Of a stretch of DNA of 59,383 nucleotides, positions 1 to 8,627 are shown piece by piece. Under the pieces are notes generated by a model, which ran no database searches, was not told where the DNA came from, and saw only the letters and a list, made by a program, of their open reading frames with translations. The position numbers and the translations under genes are program-made. This stretch comes from Mycobacterium sp. 852002-51057_SCH5723018 (GTDB lineage Bacteria; Actinomycetota; Actinomycetes; Mycobacteriales; Mycobacteriaceae): positions 1 to 59,383 of the forward strand of contig NZ_LZIR01000086.1 in NCBI RefSeq assembly GCF_001667035.1. Direction: 5' to 3'. The stretch's first letter is position 1. Each line of letters opens with the position of its first letter.

Positions 1-399
1 AGGAGAAGTACGCGTCGAACAACCCAATTTGTTGAAATGCGCGGTGATTCCGGCGTTCTGTTACCCCGACCGTGAGGGGTTGACCCCGTCCGGGTCGAGC
101 GGCCGGCCATCATGGTCCCCGGTGTCATGCAGGGTGCATGGCCCGACCGCACGCTCAGCCCTGGGTTTTGGCCTCACGGTGTCGGAGGTGGGGTGTTCGA
201 CGATCCCGACAGGATTCCGGCGTGCGCGACGGAAGTCGCGATTTGCGGCGACAACGGCCCGCCGCCGCGGCGTGCATGCCGCTTCGTCCGGCGGTACAGC
301 GGCCAAATTACCCATGGGCACAACGAGAATCATCGCAATGTTGATAGCCGCTGTCCTCCGGGTCGATTCACATAATCCAAGCCCACGTGCCGCCTCCGG
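1..399. other. Intergenic start of window, no gene supported
   Basis: Open frames exist on both strands, but none shows a recognisable domain, a convincing ribosome-binding site or conserved motifs. The stretch lies downstream of the TetR gene, which ends at 400 on the minus strand. I see no repeat or RNA gene here. Confidence 0.4.
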
Positions 400-987
400 T
401 CATTTGCGTCGTTTGCCGGGTGAAATGAGCCTGTCCGCGGTCTTATTCGCGGCGTCGAGCACCTCGGCCTGCGTGGCAGGATCAGCCATGGCGCGCGAGA
501 TCGACACCGCCCCCACCATCAGCGCGACAAGGCTCCACGCCCGACGTTCCGGGTCCGCGCCATCGAATAGCTCTGCCATCCGCCCCGCCAGCGCGCTGAT
601 CTTGTATTCGTACGCCTCCCGAGTGGACATTCCCGCCCGTGCCACATCGGCGCTAAGGCTTGGCATCACACATCCGTCGCCCGGGTTTTCCACGTGCTCG
701 GCGCTAAGGTATTCCGCGACAAACGCTTCCAGCTGCGCCCTGCGCTCGGCCCTCGTGCCCGATTTCGTGTCGGAAACGAAGGGTTCACCGACGGCGGCCT
801 CGACAATCGCCTCAAGCATCGCTTCCTTGTGGGCGAAGTTTGAATAGAAGGCCCCCGAGGTCACGTCCGCCGCGGCGGCCAGCCCGTCGACCCCGATCCC
901 GTTGAAGCCGGCGACCTTCATCAAGCGCGTGCCCGCACGGATTAACGCGGCGCGCGCCTTTACCTTTTGGTCTGGTGGATATCTCAT
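400..987 (-). CDS. TetR/AcrR family transcriptional regulator
   Basis: A 195-residue protein of usual TetR length. The N-terminal helix-turn-helix (about residues 10-55) carries the family signature FNGIGVDGLAAAADVTSGAF followed by YSNFAHKEAM. The rest is the ligand-binding and dimerisation domain, which resembles the TetR_C type found in small-molecule sensors. The gene lies 33 bases downstream of the LysR gene on the same strand, so the two regulators may be co-transcribed. The ligand cannot be inferred. Likely a repressor of a nearby detoxification or catabolic gene; the SDR at 1988 is the closest enzyme. Confidence 0.85.
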   Translation of the reverse strand: MRYPPDQKVKARAALIRAGTRLMKVAGFNGIGVDGLAAAADVTSGAFYSNFAHKEAMLEAIVEAAVGEPFVSDTKSGTRAERRAQLEAFVAEYLSAEHVENPGDGCVMPSLSADVARAGMSTREAYEYKISALAGRMAELFDGADPERRAWSLVALMVGAVSISRAMADPATQAEVLDAANKTADRLISPGKRRK

Positions 988-1020
988 GACACGAACAGTT
1001 GCAGTATAACCATCGATATC

Positions 1021-1917
1021 CTACGTTTGCGAGGTCGGATCGATCGTCTGTCCGGCACAGGCGATCGCGGCCGCGATGAAGTCGTCGCGCGCCGCATCCG
1101 TGACCGTGGCGTCCCATGCCAGCACGACCTGGCTAGGAGCGAGGCCGTCGGCTGGCACCACCCGGAGGTCCGGCCGTCGGTAGGACATGGCCGTCGACCG
1201 GGGCAGCACGGCGAAACCGGCACCGCCAGCCACCAATTCGAGCTTCTGCTCCACCCCGGTGACCGACGACTGCACTGCCGCGCGGCGCAATTGCGGGCTG
1301 GCGATGGCATACCACTCGGGCACCGATGCCGGATTTTGCAGCAACCGCCGCCGTGCCAGATCGTCCAGCGATACCGACCGCCTCTCGGCCAGCGGGTCAC
1401 CAGCGGGCAGCACTACGTCGCGCGGCTCTTCAAGGAGCGGCGCGGTCGCCAGGCCAGACAGGTCGAATGGCGAGCGGGCGTACACCACCTGCACGTCGCC
1501 GCGGCGGATCACTTCGGCCTGCTCGTTCCAGGTCACCGGCACGATTACCGTGCGCCGCACCGGATCGCCCGCCTCGAACGCCCTTGCGGCAGCGGTAGCC
1601 AACAGGCCGGGTAGTACGCCGACCGTGACCACGACGGCGGGGGCTTCGGCTTGCGCTAGCCGCTGCCGCAGCGCCTGCACTTCCGCGAGCAAGAAACGGC
1701 CGTCGTCGAGTAGCCGCAACCCAGCGGGGGTCAGCGTGGTCCCACGGGTGCCCCGATTGAACAGCGTGGCTCCCAGCTCGTGCTCGAGCGCGCGAATTTG
1801 ACGGGACAGCACGGGTTGGGCGATGTGCAGGCGTGCCGCGGCGCGGCCGAAGTTGAGTTCCTCCGCCACGGCGACGAAGTAGCGTAGCTTGCGCATGTCC
1901 AGATCCAATGTGGCCAT
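1021..1917 (-). CDS. LysR family transcriptional regulator
   Basis: About 298 residues. The N-terminal winged helix is typical of LysR proteins (MRKLRYFVAVAEELNFGRAA, then QPVLSRQIRALEHELG), followed by a periplasmic-binding-like effector domain. A longer open frame continues upstream, but the LysR homology begins at MATLDLDMRKL. I therefore chose the ATG at 1917; the ATG at 1896 (MRKLRYF) is an alternative. A perfect T-N11-A palindrome overlaps this start, which argues for autoregulation or for the later start. The gene is divergent from the SDR gene that begins 71 bases away, the usual arrangement of a LysR regulator and its target. Confidence 0.9.
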   Translation of the reverse strand: MATLDLDMRKLRYFVAVAEELNFGRAAARLHIAQPVLSRQIRALEHELGATLFNRGTRGTTLTPAGLRLLDDGRFLLAEVQALRQRLAQAEAPAVVVTVGVLPGLLATAAARAFEAGDPVRRTVIVPVTWNEQAEVIRRGDVQVVYARSPFDLSGLATAPLLEEPRDVVLPAGDPLAERRSVSLDDLARRRLLQNPASVPEWYAIASPQLRRAAVQSSVTGVEQKLELVAGGAGFAVLPRSTAMSYRRPDLRVVPADGLAPSQVVLAWDATVTDAARDDFIAAAIACAGQTIDPTSQT

Positions 1918-1930
1918 ACCTAAAGGGTAT
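1916..1930. promoter_or_regulatory. LysR-type operator candidate (T-N11-A palindrome)
   Basis: ATACC-TAAAG-GGTAT is a perfect inverted repeat with 5-base arms. It contains the T-N11-A core expected of LysR recognition sites. It lies in the 70-base divergent region between the LysR gene and the SDR gene and touches the chosen LysR start codon. Confidence 0.5.
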
Positions 1931-1987
1931 CGCTGCCGGACCAAATGGGTGTTGGACGAGCGAAGCCACCGCCTTGACCCTGTATGT

Positions 1988-2704
1988 ATGAGTCTGTGCA
2001 ACCAACGTGTCCTGATCATCGGGGGAACGTCCGGCATCGGCCTGGCTGTGGCTGCGGCGGTCGCCGAGCGTGGCGCCACACCCGTCGTCGCCTCGCGCCG
2101 GACGTCGAGCGTCGAGCGTGCGCTGGGCGCGCTGCCCGCAGGCGCCGTCGGCGCCACGGTTGACCTCGGAGACCCCGCGTCCATCGAACGGCTGGCCGAA
2201 CGGGTCGGACCGGTCAACCACCTCGTCTACACGGCGGGCGAGCCGCTGGAGACAGCGTCGCTGGCCGGACTGACACCCGACGTTATCGCCGGCTTTTACC
2301 AAACTCGTTTCATCGGTGCGTGCACCGCGGTTCGGGTCATCGGTCCGCTCCTGCCCGCGGACGGTTCGATCACGTTGACCAGTGGATCGGCCGCCGAGCA
2401 GCCGGAATTCGGCGCGTTGCCGGTGAGTCTGTGCGGCGCGATGAACGCGCTGACCGCCGCTCTTGCGGTCGAGCTGGCGCCCGTGCGGGTGAATGCTGTG
2501 GCTCCAGGCGTGGTGCGCTCACCGCTGTGGGACAACATGGGCGCAAAGGACCGCGACGCGCTGTTCGCCGCTGCGGCAGAACGGATCCCTTTGAGCAGGA
2601 TCGCCGAGGCCGACGAGGTGGCACGGGCGTACCTGTACTGCATCGAGCAGACGTACTCCACCGGAGCGGTCGTCAAGGTTGACGGCGGCAGCGTCCTCGT
2701 CTAG
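1988..2704 (+). CDS. Short-chain dehydrogenase/reductase with degenerate active site
   Basis: 238 residues with a Rossmann fold. The nucleotide-binding glycine motif is near the N-terminus (LIIGGTSGIGLAVA), the C-terminal region reads VRVNAVAPGVVRSPLW, and the end is VDGGSVLV. The catalytic YxxxK motif is absent: in the helix that normally carries it the sequence reads LPVSLCGAMNAL, so Tyr and Lys are replaced by Pro and Cys in my alignment. It may be a pseudo-oxidoreductase, a binding protein, or a member of a divergent SDR subgroup with other catalytic residues. It is divergent from the LysR gene and is its likely target. Start ATG 1988 was chosen because SDR homology begins there; the open frame upstream has no domain. 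Confidence 0.85.
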   Translation: MSLCNQRVLIIGGTSGIGLAVAAAVAERGATPVVASRRTSSVERALGALPAGAVGATVDLGDPASIERLAERVGPVNHLVYTAGEPLETASLAGLTPDVIAGFYQTRFIGACTAVRVIGPLLPADGSITLTSGSAAEQPEFGALPVSLCGAMNALTAALAVELAPVRVNAVAPGVVRSPLWDNMGAKDRDALFAAAAERIPLSRIAEADEVARAYLYCIEQTYSTGAVVKVDGGSVLV

Positions 2705-2835
2705 TCGGTAGCCGTGTCCCAGCCACCCGCAACGCGATCACCGACGACCCAGACGCTTCGGCCCCGCGCCGAAGCAGGTTTGCAGCGCTCATCGACGGCC
2801 CGCTCCACCAGGACCGAGCCCGCGCCAGCCAGACG

Positions 2836-3303
2836 TCAGTTGGGCGCCCTGCTGGCGGTCGCGCCGGGCCCGGGGACGAACCTGATCGTCCGGGGGACGA
2901 TGTCGTCGCCGCAGTAGGCGCAGACCACCCGCTGCCCGGCCGCGTGTCCACATTCGTGCTCAAAGATTAGAGGTGGGCCGCCGGGCGGCGCGGCATAGCG
3001 GTCGCCCCATGCCATAAGGGCATTGAGCACCGGGAACAGGTCTTTGCCCTTGCGGGTGAGTCGGTAGTCGTTCCAGTCACGGGCGCCGGTATACGGGATT
3101 TTCTCCACAATGCCCTCGTCGACAAGCTTCTGAAGGCGAACGGTGAGAACGTTTTTGGCGATGCCGAGCTTGCGCTGCAACTCGGCAAAGCGATGCGGGC
3201 CGCTTAACAAGTCGCGAATGATGAGCAGCGTCCATCGTTCGCCGACCACTTCCAAGGCTCGCGCGACCGAGCAATTCTCGCCGCTGTAATCACTGTTGAG
3301 CAT
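2836..3303 (-). CDS. HxlR family winged-helix regulator
   Basis: 155 residues. The HxlR domain is clear (CSVARALEVVGERWTLLIIR, then HRFAELQRKLGIAKNVLTVR and LVDEGIVEKIPY). After it comes a Cys/His-rich tail with HECGH and CAYCG, which could bind a metal, followed by a short basic end. HxlR proteins often sense aldehydes, quinones or redox state through cysteines. The gene is divergent from the acyl-CoA dehydrogenase-like gene at 3576. Both promoter regions carry the same GTTT-N2-TGAAAC motif, so this protein probably controls both itself and that enzyme. Confidence 0.9.
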   Translation of the reverse strand: MLNSDYSGENCSVARALEVVGERWTLLIIRDLLSGPHRFAELQRKLGIAKNVLTVRLQKLVDEGIVEKIPYTGARDWNDYRLTRKGKDLFPVLNALMAWGDRYAAPPGGPPLIFEHECGHAAGQRVVCAYCGDDIVPRTIRFVPGPGATASRAPN

Positions 3304-3322
3304 GATCGCGACGATACGCTAA

Positions 3323-3334
3323 GTTTTGTGAAAC
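3323..3334. promoter_or_regulatory. Candidate HxlR operator 1
   Basis: GTTTTGTGAAAC, an imperfect palindrome 20 bases upstream of the hxlR start codon. It lies just downstream of a possible hxlR -10 box (TATGGT on the minus strand, 3336-3341). It matches operator 2 in 10 of 12 positions. Confidence 0.5.
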
Positions 3335-3525
3335 TACCATAACCTGATCTATTGGCAGAACTCTGCCGTCGGCCACCGATTGTTGTCGACGATGCGCCAA
3401 CTACTATTGATGTGCGAGATCCCATGCAAGACAAGGTAGTTCTACCTAGCGCCCCAGGGGTTTGCTCCCCGCAGATATCCGGAGGTTCGAGGTGAGCGCT
3501 CGAGTCCGACAGCGATTCTCTGGTT

Positions 3526-3537
3526 GTTTCATGAAAC
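3526..3537. promoter_or_regulatory. Candidate HxlR operator 2
   Basis: GTTTCATGAAAC, a perfect 12-base palindrome. It is immediately followed by a second palindrome, TAGCATGCTA (3539-3548), and by a possible -10 box (TAGATT, 3547-3552) for the acyl-CoA dehydrogenase-like gene. A regulator bound here would block that promoter. Confidence 0.55.
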
Positions 3538-3575
3538 TTAGCATGCTAGATTATGGATAAACAAGGAGGTCTGGC

Positions 3576-4745
3576 ATGCCGAACTGCGCGCAGGACGAGC
3601 TTGACGCTGCTGCAATCATGGCCCGGGTCAAGGAGATTGAACCGCTACTGCGCGAGCGGGCCATGGAGGCCGAGCGCGCGCGCAGGCTGAGCGGGGCAGT
3701 CGTCGATGCGCTGAGGTGGTCGGGCGTGTTCCGAATGGCGATGCCAGCGGCGTGGGGTGGGCCTGAAACCGACATCTGTACGCAAGTCGAGATCATCGAG
3801 ACGCTGGCCCGGGCGGACGCCTCCGCGGCCTGGTGCGCGATGATCGGCTCGGAGAGCGGATTCTTCGCGTCATACGTGGCGGAAGCAGCTGCCCGGCGCC
3901 TGTTTCCCGCGCTAGACACGATCATCGCGGGATTTCAGGGACCGGCGGGAACGCTTGAGGCCTGCGACGGCGGATACCGGTTGTCCGGCCGCTGGTCGTT
4001 CGGCAGCGGAGTGACTCACGCCGATGTCATCTTGGGTGGTGCGACGGTAACAGTGAACGGGGAACCGCGGCGCAACCAGAAGGGCAAGGCCGAATATAAG
4101 GTGGCCATGCTGCCGGCCGCGCGATGGCAGGTTCTGGAAACCTGGGACCCTGATGGACTCGTCGGCAGCGGAAGCCATGACTACACCATCACCGACGCAT
4201 TTGTTCCCGAGGAGTACACCTGGATTCCGGGGCAGTACAAGCGCTCCGAGGCCCTGTATTCCTGGTTTGGGCTGGCCCCGAGCGCCGGCGTAGGCGTGGC
4301 ACTGGGCGCGGCCGCCGAGGCGTTGGTTGTGGCACGCGCTTCGCTGGAAACCAAGTACAGCAACGTGTTGAGGGGCTCGGTCACGGCGGAGCCCAACGTG
4401 AGAGCGGCTCTGGCCCGGGCCGCTGCCTTGATCGGGTCGACGCGCAGCTACGTCTACGACACGCTCGGCGGATTGTTCGCCACCATTCAGGCAGGCGATG
4501 AACCGCCGTTGGATCAACGGGCGCAGTGGGCCGGATGCGTGGTGCACACTGGGACGACGTGTCGAGATGCAGTACAACTCCTTGTCGACGCGGTTGGTTC
4601 TAGCGCACTGCAGCGATCGTCTTCCCTGGGCCGAAAACTACGTGATCTCAATATGATTGCCCAGCATGGGCTGACCAATCAGCGGGTCTGGGAATGGGCC
4701 GGCGGGTTGTACTTCGGCAAACGCCCGCCCTCACCTGCCTATTGA
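3576..4745 (+). CDS. Acyl-CoA dehydrogenase-like flavin-dependent monooxygenase
   Basis: 389 residues with the acyl-CoA dehydrogenase fold. Conserved segments include SGVFRMAMPAAWGGPE near residue 50, the mid-domain LSGRWSFGSGVTHAD, and a C-terminal helical domain. The overall pattern resembles the HsaA/DszC group, two-component flavin monooxygenases that use reduced flavin from a partner reductase, more than a fatty acid dehydrogenase. No flavin reductase gene is adjacent. A strong ribosome-binding site (AAGGAGG, 3563-3569) sits 6 bases before ATG 3576. Divergent from hxlR, with shared operator-like motifs. Substrate unknown; an aromatic or steroid-like compound is plausible. Confidence 0.8.
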   Translation: MPNCAQDELDAAAIMARVKEIEPLLRERAMEAERARRLSGAVVDALRWSGVFRMAMPAAWGGPETDICTQVEIIETLARADASAAWCAMIGSESGFFASYVAEAAARRLFPALDTIIAGFQGPAGTLEACDGGYRLSGRWSFGSGVTHADVILGGATVTVNGEPRRNQKGKAEYKVAMLPAARWQVLETWDPDGLVGSGSHDYTITDAFVPEEYTWIPGQYKRSEALYSWFGLAPSAGVGVALGAAAEALVVARASLETKYSNVLRGSVTAEPNVRAALARAAALIGSTRSYVYDTLGGLFATIQAGDEPPLDQRAQWAGCVVHTGTTCRDAVQLLVDAVGSSALQRSSSLGRKLRDLNMIAQHGLTNQRVWEWAGGLYFGKRPPSPAY

Positions 4746-4772
4746 TCCGCAGCTCGCGAGAGTTCAGTCGCT

Positions 4773-4925
4773 GTGAACCTGAGCAACGCCGACAATGACG
4801 CTCTGGGCGAGCCGGTCGAGGTGCTCGGCGTTCTCGACGACCGGTTGTCCCGCACGAATGTCATCATCACTCCGTATGTGTTCTCGGCACCCTTGGCCAC
4901 CCGCATGAGCCTCGGCACCGGCTTC
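4773..4925 (+). pseudogene. Possible gene remnant with coding-type base composition
   Basis: In the 355-base space between the acyl-CoA dehydrogenase-like gene and the GMC oxidoreductase, one plus-strand frame has G or C in most third codon positions and reads EPVEVLGVLDDRLSRTNVII followed by TPYVF. The segment weakly resembles the LDD-x3-RT-x3-ITP stretch after the Nudix box of CoA pyrophosphatases, but no Nudix box is present and the frame loses coding character after about 4925. A fragment of a luciferase-like enzyme is another possibility. I treat it as a decayed gene piece; the family is not certain. Confidence 0.25.
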
Positions 4926-5103
4926 ATGAAATTTCGGTGCCGACACCAACACCGGGGAGCACAGACGGCGGGTGCTTCTCCGAAAGCATCAGCGCGGCTA
5001 CGACCCGACCACTGGTTATCCTGTTGTTTTTCTGTGAGTTTAGTTCCAGTTGAACCCTTTTCGTGATCACCACGTTCCAATAGGATAGCGTTCGTTATTG
5101 AAT

Positions 5104-5111
5104 GGAGGAGG
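5104..5111 (+). promoter_or_regulatory. Ribosome-binding site deciding the GMC oxidoreductase start
   Basis: GGAGGAGG lies inside the longest open frame, directly after its ATG at 5102, and 5 bases before a GTG at 5117. The strength and spacing favour translation from GTG 5117. Confidence 0.6.
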
Positions 5112-5116
5112 TCGTG

Positions 5117-6673
5117 GTGGCAGGCGTATTGGAGCAGAGGTACGACTTTGTCGTGTGTGGTGCCGGGACGTCGGGCTCGGTGGTTGCGCGCCGACTCGCC
5201 GAGATTCCGGATGTGTCGGTGCTGCTGGTGGAGGCCGGCGGTACTGATGAGGTTGACAGTGTGAGGCAAGCCGACCAGTGGCCGCTCAATCTGGGAACTG
5301 AACGTGATTGGGGATTCGCTGCTGAGCCTGACGAGCGGGTCCATGGGCGGGCGCTGCCATTTTCGATGGGCAAGGGGTTGGGCGGGGGGTCGAGCATCAA
5401 CCTGATGATTTGGTCGCGCGGGCACCGCAGCGATTGGGATTTTTTTGCCGCCGAATCCGGTGAGAAGTCATGGGGCTACGAGCGGGTGCTCGAGCTGTAC
5501 CGCAGTATCGAAGACTGGCACGGGACCGGGGAATCATCTCACCGTGGCCGTGACGGCCTTGTCTTCGTTCAACCGGTGGCCGATGTTCACCCAGTTGCCC
5601 CAGCGGTTTTGGAGGCTGCCAAGCTGCTCGGAATTCCGACCTACCAGAGTCCCAACGGGCGACTGATGGAAGAGTTCCGTGGCGCCGCGATCACTGACAT
5701 GCGTATCCGCGACGGACAGCGTGTCTCAGTCTTTCGCAGCTATGTTGGCCCCTACCTGGACAAGCCGAACCTGACCGTGCTGACCGATGCCCTGGTGACA
5801 CGAGTGATGTTCGAGGGCACTAGGGCAACCGGTGTAGAAATCGGTTACGCCGGGTCGACACATCGGGTGGCTGCTGGCACCGAAGTCGTGCTGTCGCTGG
5901 GCGCTATTCACACACCGAAGGTGTTGATGCATTCCGGTATCGGCGACATCGCCGAACTGCGTCGCATCGGCATCCCGGTCGTGCAGCACCTACCCGGGAT
6001 CGGCCGAGACTTGCAAGACCACTTCGGGTTCGACTGTGTATGGGAACTCCCCGAAGGCACCCCGGGGGGCACTCAAGTGCAAGCCGCCCTGTTCTGGGAC
6101 TCCGGACTAACCGCAGATATAGACGGGCCCGACCTGTTCGCCTGCCTGGGCCCATTCCCCAAAGCCACTCCCGAAAACGTCGCTGAACACGGTCTGCCCG
6201 AGAACGCATGGACACTGTTCGGGGCACCAACGCACCCCAAGAGCCGCGGTCAGCTGCGGCTCACGGGACCCCGCCCAACCGACCCGATCCAAATCCACGC
6301 CAATGCCCTAGCTGACCCCGAGGACCTCAAAACTGCCATCGCCTGCGTGGAAACATTGCGTGAAATCGGCAACAGCGCCAAACTACGTCCCTTCGTCACC
6401 CGGGAAGCCATGCCCGGCAACAGCTCAGCGGACGAACTGGAAACCTACCTGCGCAACGCCGTCACCACCTACTGGCACCAATCAGGCACGGCCAAAATGG
6501 GTCGCGACTCCATGTCGGTAGTCGACGGCCAGCTCAACGTCTACGGCGTAAGCAACCTGCGCATCGCCGACGCCTCCATCATGCCGCGCATCACCACCGC
6601 CAACACCATGGCACCCTGCATCATCATCGGCGAACAAGCAGCTCACTTCATCCGCACCCAACACAAAATGTAA
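5117..6673 (+). CDS. GMC family FAD-dependent oxidoreductase
   Basis: 518 residues from GTG 5117, or 523 from ATG 5102. The FAD-binding Rossmann motif is at the N-terminus (DFVVCGAGTSGSVVARRLAE, then LLVEAGG). The GMC signature MGKGLGGGSSINLMIWSRG follows near residue 90. The C-terminal catalytic region has WHQSGTAKMG and the closing TANTMAPC, which supply the His and Asn expected of choline dehydrogenase and alcohol oxidase relatives. It probably oxidises a primary or secondary alcohol to an aldehyde or ketone; the substrate is unknown. Codon use in the last third is poorer in G at third positions than in core genes of this window, in line with acquired DNA. Confidence 0.92.
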   Translation: MAGVLEQRYDFVVCGAGTSGSVVARRLAEIPDVSVLLVEAGGTDEVDSVRQADQWPLNLGTERDWGFAAEPDERVHGRALPFSMGKGLGGGSSINLMIWSRGHRSDWDFFAAESGEKSWGYERVLELYRSIEDWHGTGESSHRGRDGLVFVQPVADVHPVAPAVLEAAKLLGIPTYQSPNGRLMEEFRGAAITDMRIRDGQRVSVFRSYVGPYLDKPNLTVLTDALVTRVMFEGTRATGVEIGYAGSTHRVAAGTEVVLSLGAIHTPKVLMHSGIGDIAELRRIGIPVVQHLPGIGRDLQDHFGFDCVWELPEGTPGGTQVQAALFWDSGLTADIDGPDLFACLGPFPKATPENVAEHGLPENAWTLFGAPTHPKSRGQLRLTGPRPTDPIQIHANALADPEDLKTAIACVETLREIGNSAKLRPFVTREAMPGNSSADELETYLRNAVTTYWHQSGTAKMGRDSMSVVDGQLNVYGVSNLRIADASIMPRITTANTMAPCIIIGEQAAHFIRTQHKM

Positions 6674-6918
6674 CAACCATCACTCCTAACGACGGAGTAT
6701 CCGCACTTGCTCGAAAACGCGGGACAGATCGACTCTCCTGTTGGCGGGAGCGCGCCTGAATCCTGCGCAGTCACCACTCAACTGGCCGCCCACATCGCCT
6801 GACGCTTCTCTTCTGGGCGTACGAAGATTTTGAAATGACGAACCGCTCGACGGCGTGCTTAACAGCCGTGCCGACAACAGAGGCAGCGGCTCTCCGTATG
6901 CCCAGAGAGGAACCTTCG

Positions 6919-7749
6919 ATGGCCGGTCAGCCGATACCAGAGCGGGACTATCTGCTAGGTCACTCCCGTCCCGAAATCGACCGTCTAATAAGGCAAGCCG
7001 AGATGTTGCGACCCATCACCGAACGCCTGCTGATGAGCGCAGGTATCGAGCGGGGTATGCGCGTGCTTGACATCGGCTGTGGACCTGGCGACGTCTCGCT
7101 GATGCTCGCTGATCTGGTGGGCCCAACCGGCAACGTGTTCGGTATCGATCCCAGTGAAGATGCAATCGCTGTCGCACGGCAACGGTTCCGCGCTCGGTGC
7201 CACACCAATGCTGAGTTCATCCAGTCCGACATCCAATCTTACGAAGGCCCAGCGGACTTCGACGCTGCTGTGTGTCGGTACGTTTTAATTCATCAAAAAG
7301 ACCCCGGTGATTTCCTGCGAATGACTCGTAGGCTCATCCGGACCGGCGGTGTCATAGCGCTTCACGAGATGGACGCCACGCGCGGCATTCGGTCCAATCC
7401 ACGGCTCGCCGTACTGCATGAGGTTTACGACGCGGTGCACTACACGCTCACACGGGGGGGTGCCCCGTTTGATATCGGCGGACGGTTGGTACGCGTCTTC
7501 CGCGAAGCAGGGCTGCCCGCGCCATCGATGTTCACGGAGACTCTCGTGGAGAGCGCAGCGGACTCGCAGGTGCTGCCGTGGATGGTGGGCCTGGCGCGCG
7601 AAGTACTTCCGCACATGGCGGCCGCAGGCGCGATGACCGCGGAAAAGCTCGCAATCGACACATTGTTGGATCGCCTGTGGCGCCAGGCGAACTCGTCAGA
7701 TTGTCAGCTCGAGTTCGTTCCCCAGATGTGTGCCTGGGTTCGAGTGTGA
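6919..7749 (+). CDS. SAM-dependent class I methyltransferase
   Basis: 276 residues. SAM-binding motif I is clear (MRVLDIGCGPGDVSLMLADL), followed by the acidic end of strand 2 (VFGIDPSEDA) and motif IV (DFDAAVCRYVLIH). This is the UbiE/MenG-like fold, but the substrate cannot be named. The start at ATG 6919 follows a purine-rich AGAGAGGAA site and begins with MAGQPIPERDYLLG. The open frame extends upstream to 6835, but that part has no homology. First gene of a likely operon with the hydrolase at 7798 and the CoA ligase at 8628 (gaps of 48 and 38 bases). Confidence 0.88.
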   Translation: MAGQPIPERDYLLGHSRPEIDRLIRQAEMLRPITERLLMSAGIERGMRVLDIGCGPGDVSLMLADLVGPTGNVFGIDPSEDAIAVARQRFRARCHTNAEFIQSDIQSYEGPADFDAAVCRYVLIHQKDPGDFLRMTRRLIRTGGVIALHEMDATRGIRSNPRLAVLHEVYDAVHYTLTRGGAPFDIGGRLVRVFREAGLPAPSMFTETLVESAADSQVLPWMVGLAREVLPHMAAAGAMTAEKLAIDTLLDRLWRQANSSDCQLEFVPQMCAWVRV

Positions 7750-7797
7750 CGAGTCCCTTCCATATCCACCGTAAGAAGCGACGGGATCAGGAAGACG

Positions 7798-8589
7798 ATG
7801 CTGGAATTGGTTGACTTCGGACGGCGGACTCAAAAACGTCCGCGTTCAATTGTTTTCGTGCACGGGGCTTGGCATGCCGCTTGGTGCTGGGAGGAGAATT
7901 TCGTCGCCTTCTTCGTCGACCGGGGGTTTCGTGTCTTGGCGCCCAGCCTGCGTGGTCACGGCCGGAGCCCGTTGAGCAAGTCCCTGCGGTTGTGTTCGAT
8001 TGCCGACTACGTCACCGATGTTAGTGAGGTCGTCGGCGCGCTTCCAGACCCGCCCATCCTCGTCGGGCATTCCATCGGCGGCTTTGTCGTGCAGAAGTAT
8101 CTCGAAAACCACGACGCAGCAGCGGCCGTACTGATGGCTTCGACCCCACCGCGCGGCGGACAGCTGGGTTCGATAATGCGAATGATACGTCGTCATCCCT
8201 GGCGCTCAACGAAATTCGCCCTGACCGCCAACCCGCTAGACCTAGTCGGGACGTCCGCCGGCGCGCGGGAGTTGTTTTTCGGAGACGACGCGCCAGACAG
8301 CCTCGTCGACAGCTTTACGCGTCGCATCCAACCCGACAGCACACGGGCGATGATGTTGGACACGGTGGTTGGCAGTCTTGTCAAAACCAAGAATGTCCGC
8401 TCGCCGATGTTGGTCGTCGGCGGAGAGCGCGACCAAGTTTATCGGCCCACACACGTGCGTCGGACCGCCGCGGCCTACGGAACCAAACCAGTCCTCATTC
8501 CCGGCGTCGGACACGAAATGATGCTCGAACCTCAATGGAGGGCGCTGGCCGAACTTATTGAGTCCTGGCTGAAAAGTCATGGGCTCTAA
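7798..8589 (+). CDS. Alpha/beta hydrolase
   Basis: 263 residues with a complete catalytic set. The oxyanion motif VFVHGAWHAAWCWEENF is near residue 20, the nucleophile elbow is LVGHSIGGFVV, the acid is in VVGGERDQVYRP, and the histidine is in IPGVGHEMMLEP. The sequence resembles small esterases and lactonases rather than epoxide hydrolases or lipases. Second gene in the methyltransferase-hydrolase-ligase run. A purine-rich AGGAAG site precedes the ATG. Possible role: ester or lactone opening in the same degradation or modification pathway. Confidence 0.9.
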   Translation: MLELVDFGRRTQKRPRSIVFVHGAWHAAWCWEENFVAFFVDRGFRVLAPSLRGHGRSPLSKSLRLCSIADYVTDVSEVVGALPDPPILVGHSIGGFVVQKYLENHDAAAAVLMASTPPRGGQLGSIMRMIRRHPWRSTKFALTANPLDLVGTSAGARELFFGDDAPDSLVDSFTRRIQPDSTRAMMLDTVVGSLVKTKNVRSPMLVVGGERDQVYRPTHVRRTAAAYGTKPVLIPGVGHEMMLEPQWRALAELIESWLKSHGL

Positions 8590-8627
8590 GACCGCAAATC
8601 AAGTCGTCGCAGCCAGATCGGAGTACA

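Noticed and set aside
29..847. Long plus-strand open frame over the start of the window
   Set aside because: It runs antisense to the TetR gene, which has a clear helix-turn-helix domain. The plus frame has no recognisable domain.
6682..6698. ACTCC-N7-GGAGT inverted repeat after the GMC gene
   Set aside because: Five-base arms with no T-run; too weak to call a terminator or an operator.
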